Shown one piece after another: positions 1-6,770 of a DNA stretch of 15,400 nucleotides. Made by a program: the position numbers and the translations under genes. The stretch is taken from assembly GCA_049601975.1 (NCBI GenBank), contig JBMYRC010000108.1, positions 1 through 15,400 on the forward strand, read 5' to 3'. Numbering within the stretch: position 1 is the first letter of the stretch; each line of letters opens with the position of its first letter. Source of the stretch: UBA6544 sp049601975 (GTDB lineage Bacteria; Pseudomonadota; Alphaproteobacteria; UBA8366). A model generated the notes under the pieces. That model was not told the origin of the DNA, did no database searches, and saw only the letters and a program-made list of their open reading frames with translations.

Positions 1-132
1 TTCGGGCGCGTACAAGTAATATATAGATATTATTTAATTTTTAATTATAAAATTATGATTTTTATCATTATCATAAAAATAAAATGATTTAAAAATAAAT
101 ATTTTTTATAATTTACTTAAATTATATTTTGT
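1..132. other. AT-rich non-coding stretch at the left edge
   Basis: Apart from the first ten bases, this stretch is almost wholly A and T, in sharp contrast to the flanking coding DNA. No open reading frame with coding character crosses it. It lies downstream of the minus-strand VOC gene that stops at 133-135, so it may hold that gene's termination region, the promoter region of a gene off the left edge, or both. Runs of A and T occur on both strands. An inverted repeat at 58-80 is listed separately. Confidence 0.6.
58..80. repeat. Inverted repeat ATTTTTAT-(7)-ATAAAAAT
   Basis: Perfect 8-bp arms at 58-65 and 73-80 flank the spacer CATTATC. Read on the minus strand, the overlapping 19-mer at 54-72 begins GATAATGATAA and agrees with the classical enterobacterial Fur consensus at 15 of 19 positions by hand comparison. 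In such AT-rich DNA both the repeat and the match could be chance. It could be an operator for a gene off the left edge or a weak hairpin behind the VOC gene. Confidence 0.3.
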
Positions 133-573
133 TTAACTCGGTGTATCGGTCGCGAAAACGCGGTTCCGGGGCTGGCCCTTGAACTCCACCACATTTCCGG
201 CACCGTCCCGGCATTGCATGATCCCCTGCTCCGCTGGCTTTCCTTCGAAGGAGACACGTGGCGTCAAAACCCATTCGACATTTGTGGCGTTCAGGCGGTC
301 CGCCATTTCTTGCCAATTATCGAGATCCAAGATCACGCCGAAATGCCGCAGTGGCGAGGTCGCACCATCAGACGGAATGGTGCCGGCGTCCTGACCCGCG
401 TCCTTGGGCGAGAGGTGGGCGACGATATGATGGCCGAAAAAGTTGATGTCGAACCGGCCCTTGGTCTCCCGGCCGACGCTACATCCTAAAGTCTTCACAT
501 AGAAATCTTTCGCCCGGCTTAGATCGTCGACGGGGATTGAGAGATGAAAAAGCGGCTCCATGGGCAGCACCAT
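133..573 (-). CDS. VOC-fold protein (glyoxalase / extradiol dioxygenase superfamily)
   Basis: This 146-residue protein has the usual length of a single-chain, two-module vicinal-oxygen-chelate protein. The N-terminal module opens with FHLSIPVDDLSRAKDFY and LGCSVGR, the common start of this superfamily. Candidate metal ligands are His near residue 10, His in LRHFGVIL near 77, and Glu in NVVEFKG near 130; these are the typical positions, so a metal-dependent enzyme is likely, but the reaction (lyase, dioxygenase, isomerase or thiol transfer) cannot be read from sequence. The start at 573 has AAAGGA unusually far upstream; the in-frame ATG at 561 (MEPLFHL) is equally possible and better fits family N-termini. 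It is divergent from the 2-hydroxyacid dehydrogenase across an 86-bp gap (574-659) in which I see no clear promoter. It ends at the AT-rich stretch. Confidence 0.88.
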   Translation of the reverse strand: MVLPMEPLFHLSIPVDDLSRAKDFYVKTLGCSVGRETKGRFDINFFGHHIVAHLSPKDAGQDAGTIPSDGATSPLRHFGVILDLDNWQEMADRLNATNVEWVLTPRVSFEGKPAEQGIMQCRDGAGNVVEFKGQPRNRVFATDTPS

Positions 574-659
574 TCTAAAAAATTAGTCCTTTACAGAGCG
601 ATCTAGAGAGCGAAGTTGGTGCTACAAGCGCAAGCGACGCAATAAAACGAGAAACAGCG

Positions 660-1640
660 ATGACTGATTGCCAAAGGAAGACGATTATAATTGACGGCGA
701 CGTCCATCCCAGCGCCTTGGCGCTGCTGGAGGCGCGTCCGGATATCGAGCTGATGCGCGTACCGCTGGAAGACCATGAGGCACTATCCGCAGCAGTGACC
801 GCCGCAAACGGCATTTTGGCGCGCTCCGCCCGCATTACACCTGAATTGGTCGCAAACGCAAACGGTCTCGAAGTGGTCTCCCGCCATGGAGTTGGATACG
901 ACCGGGTCAATGTGGAAGCGTTGAGCGCACGGAATATCCCGCTGACCGTCACCGGCACGGCGAATTCACCCTCTGTCGCGGAACACGCGATGATGTTTAT
1001 GCTGGCTTGCGCCAAGCGTCTCCTCCCCACCGATCGCCGTACCAGAGAGGGCGATTTCCTGAAAGCGCGCCAGGAATTGGGGCGTGTCGAATTGTTGGAA
1101 AAGAAAGTCCTGATTATCGGCTTCGGTCGAATTGGCAAGATTGTCGCCCGGCGCTGTCAGGGTTTCGACATGGAGGTCCTGGCTTGCGATCCTTATATCG
1201 ACCAACAAATCATCCGGGATGCGAGTGCGACCCCGGTTGATGATTTTCGCGATGTCCTTAGGGAAGTTGATTTCCTCACCATACACATTCCGCTTAGCGA
1301 CGAGACCGAGAACCTGATCGGGGCCGAGGAATTGGCGCAGATGAAACCGTCGGCCATCCTGGTGAATTGCGCGCGCGGCGGCATCGTCAACGAAGACGCT
1401 TTGTATGAGACCTTAAAGGCAGAGAAAATATTCGGTGCCGGGATCGACGTCTTTGCGATCGAACCGACACCTGGCGATCATCCACTCTTCACCTTGGACA
1501 ATGTCCTAGTGAACCCGCACGCGGCGGCCTCTGCCGTGGAATGCTTGGAGCGAATGGGCGTGCAAGCGGCGCAGAATATTCTGGATCAATTCGACGGCAA
1601 GCTCGATCCCGATATGGTCGTGAACCAGGACGTGCTTTAG
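660..1640 (+). CDS. D-isomer-specific 2-hydroxyacid dehydrogenase (PGDH-like)
   Basis: A 326-residue cytoplasmic NAD(P)-dependent oxidoreductase that interconverts a 2-keto acid and a D-2-hydroxy acid. The N-terminal substrate domain carries RHGVGYD at 75-81, the Rossmann dinucleotide site is GFGRIG at 154-159 followed by an acidic residue in ACDPY (Asp177), which favours NAD over NADP, and the catalytic set is Arg239 (NCARGG), Glu268 (FAIEPTP) and His287 (NPHAAA). Length matches short family members without the C-terminal ACT domain of many biosynthetic phosphoglycerate dehydrogenases, so a catabolic or general hydroxyacid role is more likely than serine synthesis, though this is inference. 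The start at 660 has only a weak ribosome site. The stop overlaps the stop of the convergent glycosyltransferase by 4 nt (1637-1640). The gene appears intact and probably monocistronic. Confidence 0.93.
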   Translation: MTDCQRKTIIIDGDVHPSALALLEARPDIELMRVPLEDHEALSAAVTAANGILARSARITPELVANANGLEVVSRHGVGYDRVNVEALSARNIPLTVTGTANSPSVAEHAMMFMLACAKRLLPTDRRTREGDFLKARQELGRVELLEKKVLIIGFGRIGKIVARRCQGFDMEVLACDPYIDQQIIRDASATPVDDFRDVLREVDFLTIHIPLSDETENLIGAEELAQMKPSAILVNCARGGIVNEDALYETLKAEKIFGAGIDVFAIEPTPGDHPLFTLDNVLVNPHAAASAVECLERMGVQAAQNILDQFDGKLDPDMVVNQDVL

Positions 1641-2770
1641 CGGGACAACATCTCTTCATAGAGAGCCAGTGTTTGGGCGTTGATGATCTTCTCCGCGAAG
1701 ACCGCCTCAGCGCGGTGACGTGCATTCTCGCCGAGCCGTTGGCGGAGGGCCGGGTCAAGAACGAGGCGCTCCAGCGCTTCGGCTAGCGGCTCGATGGTGC
1801 GGGCAGGGACGCGCAATCCGGTCTCGCCGTCGATGCAAACCTCACGGCACCCCGGCACGTCGGTTGCGACCATCGGTCGTCCGCAGGCTGCGGCTTCCAG
1901 CAAGGATTTTGGTAACCCTTCCCGGTAAGACGGCAGGACCGCGATATGCGACCGCGCGTATTCACCCGCGATATCCTTGGAAGGGCCAACCACCTCGACG
2001 ACGCCTTCACGGTTCCACTCGGCCAAAGTGGCGCGGGGTATGGAGGCAGGATTGTCATCGGTCGGGCCGACCAATCTGACGCGAAGTTCAACCCCCTTCG
2101 CGTGAAGCAGCCGCGTCGCGGCTACTAATTCATGGATGCCTTTGTCGCGCAACATGCGGCTCACGCAAATGGCGGTTGGGATGGCGAACGGTTCCGGCAC
2201 CACGGTGAATTGATCCATGTCGACCCCGGCGCCTGGGATGATGGTGAGGCGGTCGGATGAGACGCCGATCCGCTGAGTATACATCTCCACGTCATCCGGG
2301 TTTTGCAGGATGGTGCGCGTGTTCGCCCGATTCATCAGGGCACGCTGTGCCCGCGCAATAAGCGGACGTGCGGTGCGTGCAAACAGACTGTTTGAGATGA
2401 ACATGAACCCCATTCCAGCGACGGCGTTCACGATGGCCGGGACGCCTGCTCGCTTAGCCGCATAGCCGCCGTATAGGATCGGTTTTAAGGCCACGTGATG
2501 GACGAGATCGGGTTTCTCGTGTCGATACAGCTTAATGATCTGTTGGATCGTGGTGAGATCGGCGAAAGGGTTGGTGCCGCTGCGCTGCATCTCAATCGGG
2601 GCGATGCGCAATCTGGCGGCATCGATCTGCGCCCGGTGATCGCTGACCCGTGTGGCAACGATCACTTCTGCACCCGCCTCCCGCGCGGCAATACCCAGTG
2701 GCAGCCGGTGAGAACAGAAATACCAATCCTCACTTACCAGGTAGATGATCTTGCGGCCTCTGAGGCTCAC
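1637..2770 (-). CDS. Glycosyltransferase, GT4 / GT-B fold
   Basis: I start this gene at GTG 2770, not at the upstream ATG 2812, because the GTG overlaps the asparagine synthase stop as GTGA and has GGAG eight bases before it. That gives 377 residues. The N-terminal half has SEDWYFCSHRLPLG (13-26) and VAGMGFMF (117-124), typical of acceptor-binding domains in capsule and lipopolysaccharide glycosyltransferases. The C-terminal half has IPGAGVDMDQF (178-188), VSRMLRDKG (203-211) and the retaining-enzyme pair E-x7-E at Glu284/Glu292 (EGLPKSLLE), which binds the nucleotide-sugar donor. No membrane segment is evident, so it probably acts at the cytoplasmic face of the inner membrane on a lipid-linked glycan. 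Coupling to asparagine synthase is a pairing often seen in exopolysaccharide or glycan loci. Donor sugar and acceptor are unknown. Confidence 0.9.
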   Translation of the reverse strand: MSLRGRKIIYLVSEDWYFCSHRLPLGIAAREAGAEVIVATRVSDHRAQIDAARLRIAPIEMQRSGTNPFADLTTIQQIIKLYRHEKPDLVHHVALKPILYGGYAAKRAGVPAIVNAVAGMGFMFISNSLFARTARPLIARAQRALMNRANTRTILQNPDDVEMYTQRIGVSSDRLTIIPGAGVDMDQFTVVPEPFAIPTAICVSRMLRDKGIHELVAATRLLHAKGVELRVRLVGPTDDNPASIPRATLAEWNREGVVEVVGPSKDIAGEYARSHIAVLPSYREGLPKSLLEAAACGRPMVATDVPGCREVCIDGETGLRVPARTIEPLAEALERLVLDPALRQRLGENARHRAEAVFAEKIINAQTLALYEEMLSR

Positions 2771-4686
2771 GCCCAACGCTCCAACCAGGCCTGGGCCTGC
2801 AGGAGGCCCCATATGCCGTGTTGATTGTTGCCTCTACCGTCGAGAAAGCCTTCCCAAGCGCTGCGTACGGCAATCGGCTCAAACAATCCGTCTTCTGCGA
2901 TGCGCTGTTCATCGAGAAGACTGTCCGCCCATTCGTAGAGCGGACCTCGAAGCCATTTATCGAGCGGGATGGCGAACCCCATTTTTGGGCGGTCGATGAT
3001 TTCGCGGGGAACATGGCGGTAACAAACTTCGCGGAGCAACCATTTTGTCGTCGATCCGCGAATGCGCATTTTCTTTGGCAGGGTCCAGGCGAATTCGATC
3101 AGTCGATGGTCGAGGAGCGGCACCCGGACTTCCAGACTGGTCGACATACTTGCGCGGTCGACCTTGGTGAGGATGTCGTCGGGCAAATAGGTCATGGTAT
3201 CGAGAAATGCCATGCGTTCGGCAAAATCCGGAAGCTGATCCGCTGTTCGCCAAGCTTCTCCGGTGGTCTCGTTTCCCTCCATCAAAAATGAGGCGGGATA
3301 GTCCCATTGGCTAACCAACCGCCGGTAAATCGCATTTTGATCCGGTTGCCGGAATACAGAGGCCAATTTATGCATCTTGTCGCCGAGCATGCGGGGGCGG
3401 TGATCGGCGGGGAATATTTTCGCCAAGCGATCCCAGGCGGAGATGGAGAGGCTCTCTGCGGCGGCTGCGAATAATTTTCGTCGCCAGCCGCTCATTTTCG
3501 ACATTCGCTGCCAAGCCTCTTCAGCGGCGACATAGCGATTATATCCGAAAAACACCTCGTCACCGCCGTCTCCGGACAGAGCCACGGTGACGTCATTGCG
3601 TGCCAATTGGGAGACGAGGCGTGTGGGCAGGGCCGAAGAATCGGCGAAGGGTTCGTCATACCAATCCGGCAATTGCGGAATAAGGTCTCGGGCCCGATTG
3701 GCGGAGAGGTAGAGTTCCGTGTGTTCGGAGCCTATATGGGACGCGACCGCGCGGGCATCACCGGCCTCGTCATAAGCGGCGTCTTCGAATCCAATGGTAA
3801 AAGTACGGATCGGTGTATCGCTTTCCGCCTGCATCAATGCGGCCACGGTGCTCGAATCAACGCCGCCCGAAAGTAAGGCTCCCAAAGGAACGTCGGCGAC
3901 CATCCGACGGCGGACCGCGTCGCGCATGAGGGCTTCTGCTGAGCTGATGACCTGGTCGTCGGAAGCCTCAATCCGATCCTGTTGAATCACGTCAGCCATA
4001 CTCCAGTAACGTCGGACATCGGGTTCACCGCCCGGCGTTATCGACAACAGGCTACCCGGCGGTAATTTGAAGATATCCTTATATATGGAGCGGGGGGCAG
4101 GGATGTAGTTGAAGCGAAGATATGCGGCGACCGCATCCCGGTCGATCTCCGGCTGCCATCCCTCGGTGGCGCGCAGGGCCTTTAATTCTGAGCCGAATAG
4201 GAACTGATCTCCGACGGTGCCGAAATAGAGCGGCTTGATACCAAGACGGTCGCGGATGAGCCATAATCGATGTTCGTCGCGATCCCAGAGTGCGATGGCG
4301 AACATACCGATCAATCGTTTGACTGTCTCTTCGATACCCCATCGACCGAACGCCTCGAGGATAACCTCGGTATCGGAAGTACCGCGAAACGAAACGCCGT
4401 GCTTGACCAATTCCGAGCGGAGTTCCTGATAATTATAGACTTCCCCGTTAAAGACGATGGCGTAACGTTCATCTCCCGATACCATCGGTTGGCGGCCGGA
4501 TGGTGAGAGATCGATGATCGCCAAACGTCGGAATGAAAACGCCAAACCGTTCGGGGCGTCGGTCCATTGCCCGCCGGTATCGGGTCCACGATGGTACAAC
4601 GCATCCGCCATGCGTTTTGCCTGCAGGGCGAGTTCGTTACCGTCAAGATTACGGTTGAGGTCGACGAGACCGGCAATGCCGCACAT
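2767..4686 (-). CDS. asnB: Asparagine synthase, glutamine-hydrolysing
   Basis: The start is placed at ATG 4686 because the class II glutamine amidotransferase fold needs Cys directly after the initiator Met (MCGIAGLVDL); the in-frame ATG at 4746 would bury this Cys. The resulting 639 residues match the long bacterial AsnB class. The N-terminal glutaminase half shows Cys2, HRGPDTGG (32-39), RLAIIDLS (54-61), NGEVYNYQELR (80-90) and SDTEVILEAFG (104-114). The synthetase half has the PP-loop LLSGGVDSS (271-279), which binds ATP, and LSGDGGDEVFFGYNRY (370-385). The known reaction is aspartate + glutamine + ATP giving asparagine. AsnB homologues of this size, coupled to glycosyltransferases, also occur in polysaccharide loci where they may amidate a sugar acid or amino-sugar substituent; here the immediate coupling to a GT makes that alternative plausible. 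A likely promoter lies in 4687-4850, but I see no decisive box. Confidence 0.95.
   Translation of the reverse strand: MCGIAGLVDLNRNLDGNELALQAKRMADALYHRGPDTGGQWTDAPNGLAFSFRRLAIIDLSPSGRQPMVSGDERYAIVFNGEVYNYQELRSELVKHGVSFRGTSDTEVILEAFGRWGIEETVKRLIGMFAIALWDRDEHRLWLIRDRLGIKPLYFGTVGDQFLFGSELKALRATEGWQPEIDRDAVAAYLRFNYIPAPRSIYKDIFKLPPGSLLSITPGGEPDVRRYWSMADVIQQDRIEASDDQVISSAEALMRDAVRRRMVADVPLGALLSGGVDSSTVAALMQAESDTPIRTFTIGFEDAAYDEAGDARAVASHIGSEHTELYLSANRARDLIPQLPDWYDEPFADSSALPTRLVSQLARNDVTVALSGDGGDEVFFGYNRYVAAEEAWQRMSKMSGWRRKLFAAAAESLSISAWDRLAKIFPADHRPRMLGDKMHKLASVFRQPDQNAIYRRLVSQWDYPASFLMEGNETTGEAWRTADQLPDFAERMAFLDTMTYLPDDILTKVDRASMSTSLEVRVPLLDHRLIEFAWTLPKKMRIRGSTTKWLLREVCYRHVPREIIDRPKMGFAIPLDKWLRGPLYEWADSLLDEQRIAEDGLFEPIAVRSAWEGFLDGRGNNQHGIWGLLQAQAWLERWA
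2779..2782 (-). promoter_or_regulatory. Ribosome binding site fixing the glycosyltransferase GTG start
   Basis: On the minus strand GGAG lies eight bases before GTG at 2770-2768, inside the 3' end of the asparagine synthase gene. Together with the GTGA stop/start overlap at 2770-2767 this indicates translational coupling and decides the start. The alternative ATG at 2812 would add 14 low-complexity residues (rich in Gly and Pro) that do not look like a GT-B N-terminus. Confidence 0.7.
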
Positions 4687-4862
4687 CGGTGTGTTCCAAC
4701 GATTTTTATAGAGCCGCACTTTAGGGGGGCAGGCACGGGGTGGCAATCTGTGGAATGCCGCGCACAGTTATCTATGCGCATTTAGTTGGATTGCGGGAAG
4801 TTGTATATTGAGCTCTGATTTACGCTCTGGATAGATGCGGCGAATTGGCGCGATAATAATAA

Positions 4863-4877
4863 TGAGAATGAGTTGCA
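4863..4877 (+). promoter_or_regulatory. Candidate Fur-type iron operator, copy A
   Basis: The 15-mer TGAGAATGAGTTGCA matches copies B and C at TG-GAATG--T-GCA and is also followed by A. It agrees with copy B at 13 of 15 and with copy C at 12 of 15 positions. Its own dyad symmetry is weak (4 of 7 pairs). It begins 43 bp, close to four helical turns, before copy B, so two proteins could bind on the same DNA face. It precedes a ferric-iron-binding protein gene, the classic setting for Fur regulation; binding itself is inference. Confidence 0.5.
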
Positions 4878-4905
4878 ATTACATTAAAGGTGTGGGCATT
4901 CTAAA

Positions 4906-4920
4906 TGCGAATGATTTGCA
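4906..4920 (+). promoter_or_regulatory. Candidate Fur-type iron operator, copy B
   Basis: TGCGAATGATTTGCA is a near-palindrome: half-sites TGCGAAT and ATTTGCA pair at 6 of 7 positions about a central G. This 7-1-7 geometry fits Fur-family operators. It ends 23 bases before the first ATG of the iron-binding protein. A TAAAAT hexamer at 4927-4932 could be the -10 element, in which case a regulator bound here would cover the polymerase site. The short distance implies a very short leader. Confidence 0.6.
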
Positions 4921-4943
4921 ACTGCATAAAATTTGGGTGATAC

Positions 4944-5999
4944 ATGATGAAACGGACTGAAACTAAAACATCACGGTGGAACGGTACGGCACTATTGGCA
5001 GCGATCATTGTGGGCGCGCCATTATCCTCCGGTATCGCCGTTTCCGCCGAGGTTGTTAACCTCTATTCCTATCGGCAGCCTTTTCTGATCAAACCGTTTC
5101 TCGACGAATTTACGAAGCGCTCGGGCGTCACGGTAAATGTTGTCTTTGCGAAGAAGGGGATGCTGGAACGTCTCAAACGTGAAGGCGCCAACTCCCCAGC
5201 CGACGCTGTTCTCACGACAGATATTTCCCGGCTAAAAGCGCATGCGGATGCCGGTTTACTGAAGTCCGTTCAATCCGATGAGTTGAACCGGAATATTCCG
5301 GCTCAATTTCGCGACCCAAAAGGTCATTGGTTTGGTCTGACGCTCCGTGCCCGCCTATTGGCCGTCTCGAAGGAGCGCGTCTCAGAAGGTGCGATCAAGG
5401 CTTACGAAGACCTCGCCGACCCAAAGTGGAAGGGCAAGATCTGCGTTCGTAAAGGGGGGCACGTCTATAACCGGGCCTTGGTGGCGTCCTTGATCGCGCA
5501 TCATGGTGTTGAGAAGGCGGAGCAACTCGTCGGTAAGATTGTCGGGAATTTCGCACGCAAGCCGCAAGGTAATGACCGCGCGCAAGCCAAAGCCGTATTT
5601 GAGGGTGTTTGCGACATCGCAATCATCAATAACTACTACTTTGGCAAAATGAAATTTAACGAAAAGAAACCGGAACAGAAGAAATGGGCGGAGGCGTTGC
5701 GTCTCGTGTTTCCCAATCAGGAGGATCGGGGGACCCATGTGAATATATCCGGGGCGGCGGTGACGAAGCATTCTAAGAATGTTGAGAATGCCGTTAAATT
5801 AATTGAGTTCCTCAGCGCCTCCTTCGCACAGAATATGTATGCATCGACAAATTATGAGTATCCGGTCAATCCGAATGTGGATTGGAGTAATGAGGTCGTC
5901 TCTTGGGGGCGCTTTAAGGCGGATACGTTGGACTTAGCGAAGATCGCAGATTTGAGTCCTGCGGCGCAAAAATTGGCCGACCGGGTAGGTTGGCAATAA
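4944..5999 (+). CDS. Periplasmic Fe(III)-binding protein of an ABC transporter (FutA/FbpA type)
   Basis: A 351-residue extracytoplasmic solute-binding protein. Residues 1-35 form a Sec signal peptide (basic KR start, hydrophobic core LLAAIIVGAPL, cleavage after AVSA), so it is exported to the periplasm. The mature protein starts EVVNLYSYRQPFLIKPFLDE, the usual start of ferric-binding proteins of the FutA branch; Tyr231-Tyr232 in IINNYYFGKM are the paired tyrosines that ligate Fe(III) in this family, and YEYPVNP (304-310) is also typical. GGGTGA at 4935-4940 is only 3 nt from the first ATG but 6 nt from the second (4947), so translation may begin at Met2. Two Fur-like boxes lie upstream and a hairpin terminator downstream, which would keep this subunit more highly expressed than the permease. 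A few family members bind other metals; iron is by far the best reading. Confidence 0.94.
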   Translation: MMKRTETKTSRWNGTALLAAIIVGAPLSSGIAVSAEVVNLYSYRQPFLIKPFLDEFTKRSGVTVNVVFAKKGMLERLKREGANSPADAVLTTDISRLKAHADAGLLKSVQSDELNRNIPAQFRDPKGHWFGLTLRARLLAVSKERVSEGAIKAYEDLADPKWKGKICVRKGGHVYNRALVASLIAHHGVEKAEQLVGKIVGNFARKPQGNDRAQAKAVFEGVCDIAIINNYYFGKMKFNEKKPEQKKWAEALRLVFPNQEDRGTHVNISGAAVTKHSKNVENAVKLIEFLSASFAQNMYASTNYEYPVNPNVDWSNEVVSWGRFKADTLDLAKIADLSPAAQKLADRVGWQ

Positions 6000-6010
6000 A
6001 GTTTTTTCCT

Positions 6011-6074
6011 GGGAGCCACGAGGTGTCTTGCTGGGTCAGCAGGCTTCGTGGCTCTCCTTCGAGAGTGTTTTTTT
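6011..6074 (+). terminator. Overlapping hairpins ending in a T run after the binding-protein gene
   Basis: Twelve bases after the stop, a strong hairpin has perfect 9-bp outer arms GAGCCACGA (6013-6021) and TCGTGGCTC (6046-6054), plus an inner stem CTTGCTG/CAGCAGG (6027-6033, 6037-6043). A second hairpin, CTCTC (6052-6056), loop CTTC, GAGAG (6061-6065), is followed two bases later by seven T (6068-6074), the layout of an intrinsic terminator. The two share bases 6052-6056, so they exclude each other when fully formed. Either way, partial termination between the abundant binding protein and the downstream genes is likely. Confidence 0.7.
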
Positions 6075-6085
6075 AACATGGTATA

Positions 6086-6110
6086 TGCGAATGCGTCGCA
6101 ATATTATAAT
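6086..6110 (+). promoter_or_regulatory. Candidate promoter with Fur-type box, copy C
   Basis: The box TGCGAATGCGTCGCA (6086-6100; half-sites pair at 5 of 7) is the third copy of the TG-GAATG--T-GCA element, and a perfect -10 hexamer TATAAT follows at 6105-6110. With normal spacing the -35 position (around 6082-6087) overlaps the box edge and has no good match to TTGACA. Transcription would start near 6117, just before the small interrupted gene. This gives the permease section its own, probably iron-repressed, promoter after the terminator. Confidence 0.5.
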
Positions 6111-6131
6111 TGAGCTGCAGTGAGACAAGAA

Positions 6132-6710
6132 ATGTATGCATACGGAAACGAAGATATTGCCCCGAGACTTCTAAAAGAAATATCTGAATCGGAACGCCTC
6201 CTCGTCTGGTCTTACCGTCGATGGATTGCCGGAATGCGAAGTCGCGAAGAAGCCCATTGGAAGTTGGTGTGGCGCGAAGTCAATTGCATCTTTGATGCTG
6301 ATTCTGCGAGATCGATCTTAGGAGGTTTGCAAAGTATCATTGCTGGGATCGGGCTTCATGCTAGGCGGACGCTACGTTTACACCCACCTTGTTGCGGGTA
6401 AATCTGCGCTGACGAGCTTTCGTTCGTAACGCTGATTGGAGCGTGTCAACGCCGCGACTACCGAACAGCCCGCGGCATCGCGGAATGGTTGGTCCAGGAA
6501 GAGGGGATGTCTGGGGTTCTAGAAGGGGCAGGGCGGATTGCCACCGTATTATCGGAGCATCGCTTGTATCTGCCGGACCGATCTTCTCGGCAAAACGAAC
6601 TAAACACGATTGATGCCGAGGCGTCGTCGGAATCCCAAGAAGGCCTGTCTGATCCTGCGTTATATGAGGATCCGGCAGATTTTGCCGAACGGGCGAGGGA
6701 TCGTCTTTGA
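6132..6710 (+). pseudogene. Small unrecognised gene interrupted by an in-frame TAA
   Basis: I do not recognise the family. Starting at ATG 6132 (GTG 6120 is an alternative), the frame runs 89 codons to TAA at 6399-6401, then continues in the same frame for 102 more codons to TGA at 6708-6710. The downstream part (ADELSFVTLIGACQRRDYR, IAEWLVQEEGMSGVLEGA, ATVLSEHRLYLPDR) looks like real, mostly helical protein, and the first half (ISESERLLVWSYRRWIAG) likewise, so the simplest reading is one 192-codon gene with a nonsense change at codon 90. The stop sits in a Cys-rich spot, HPPCCG-stop-IC. The C-terminal tail is acidic. No signal peptide or membrane segment. Position between iron-binding protein and permease, with its own Fur-like box, suggests a role tied to iron uptake, which is inference. 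TAA serves as a normal stop in many genes here, so recoding is unlikely; a sequencing error is possible. A truncated 89-residue protein may still be made. Confidence 0.6.
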
Positions 6711-6770
6711 CACAGAGGCCTAACTGCTTAAAACAGTTCATGAATTAAGCACATAGGAAGAAATTTCCGC

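Noticed and set aside
575..1138. 187-residue minus-strand frame opposite the 2-hydroxyacid dehydrogenase
   Set aside because: Low-complexity Ser/Arg-rich translation with no domain signature, fully antisense to a gene with all catalytic motifs.
2771..2812. Upstream ATG start for the glycosyltransferase
   Set aside because: The added 14 residues are Gly/Pro-rich, while GTG 2770 has GGAG at eight bases and a GTGA overlap with the preceding stop.
4687..4746. Upstream ATG start for asparagine synthase
   Set aside because: The glutaminase Cys must follow the initiator Met; only ATG 4686 gives MCGIAG.
5382..5771. 129-residue minus-strand frame inside the iron-binding protein gene
   Set aside because: Antisense shadow; the plus strand carries the Tyr-Tyr iron motif and family sequence throughout.
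6722..6738. Small hairpin AACTG/CAGTT before the permease as a terminator or riboswitch
   Set aside because: Only five base pairs, no T run, and too small for any known riboswitch; likely chance.
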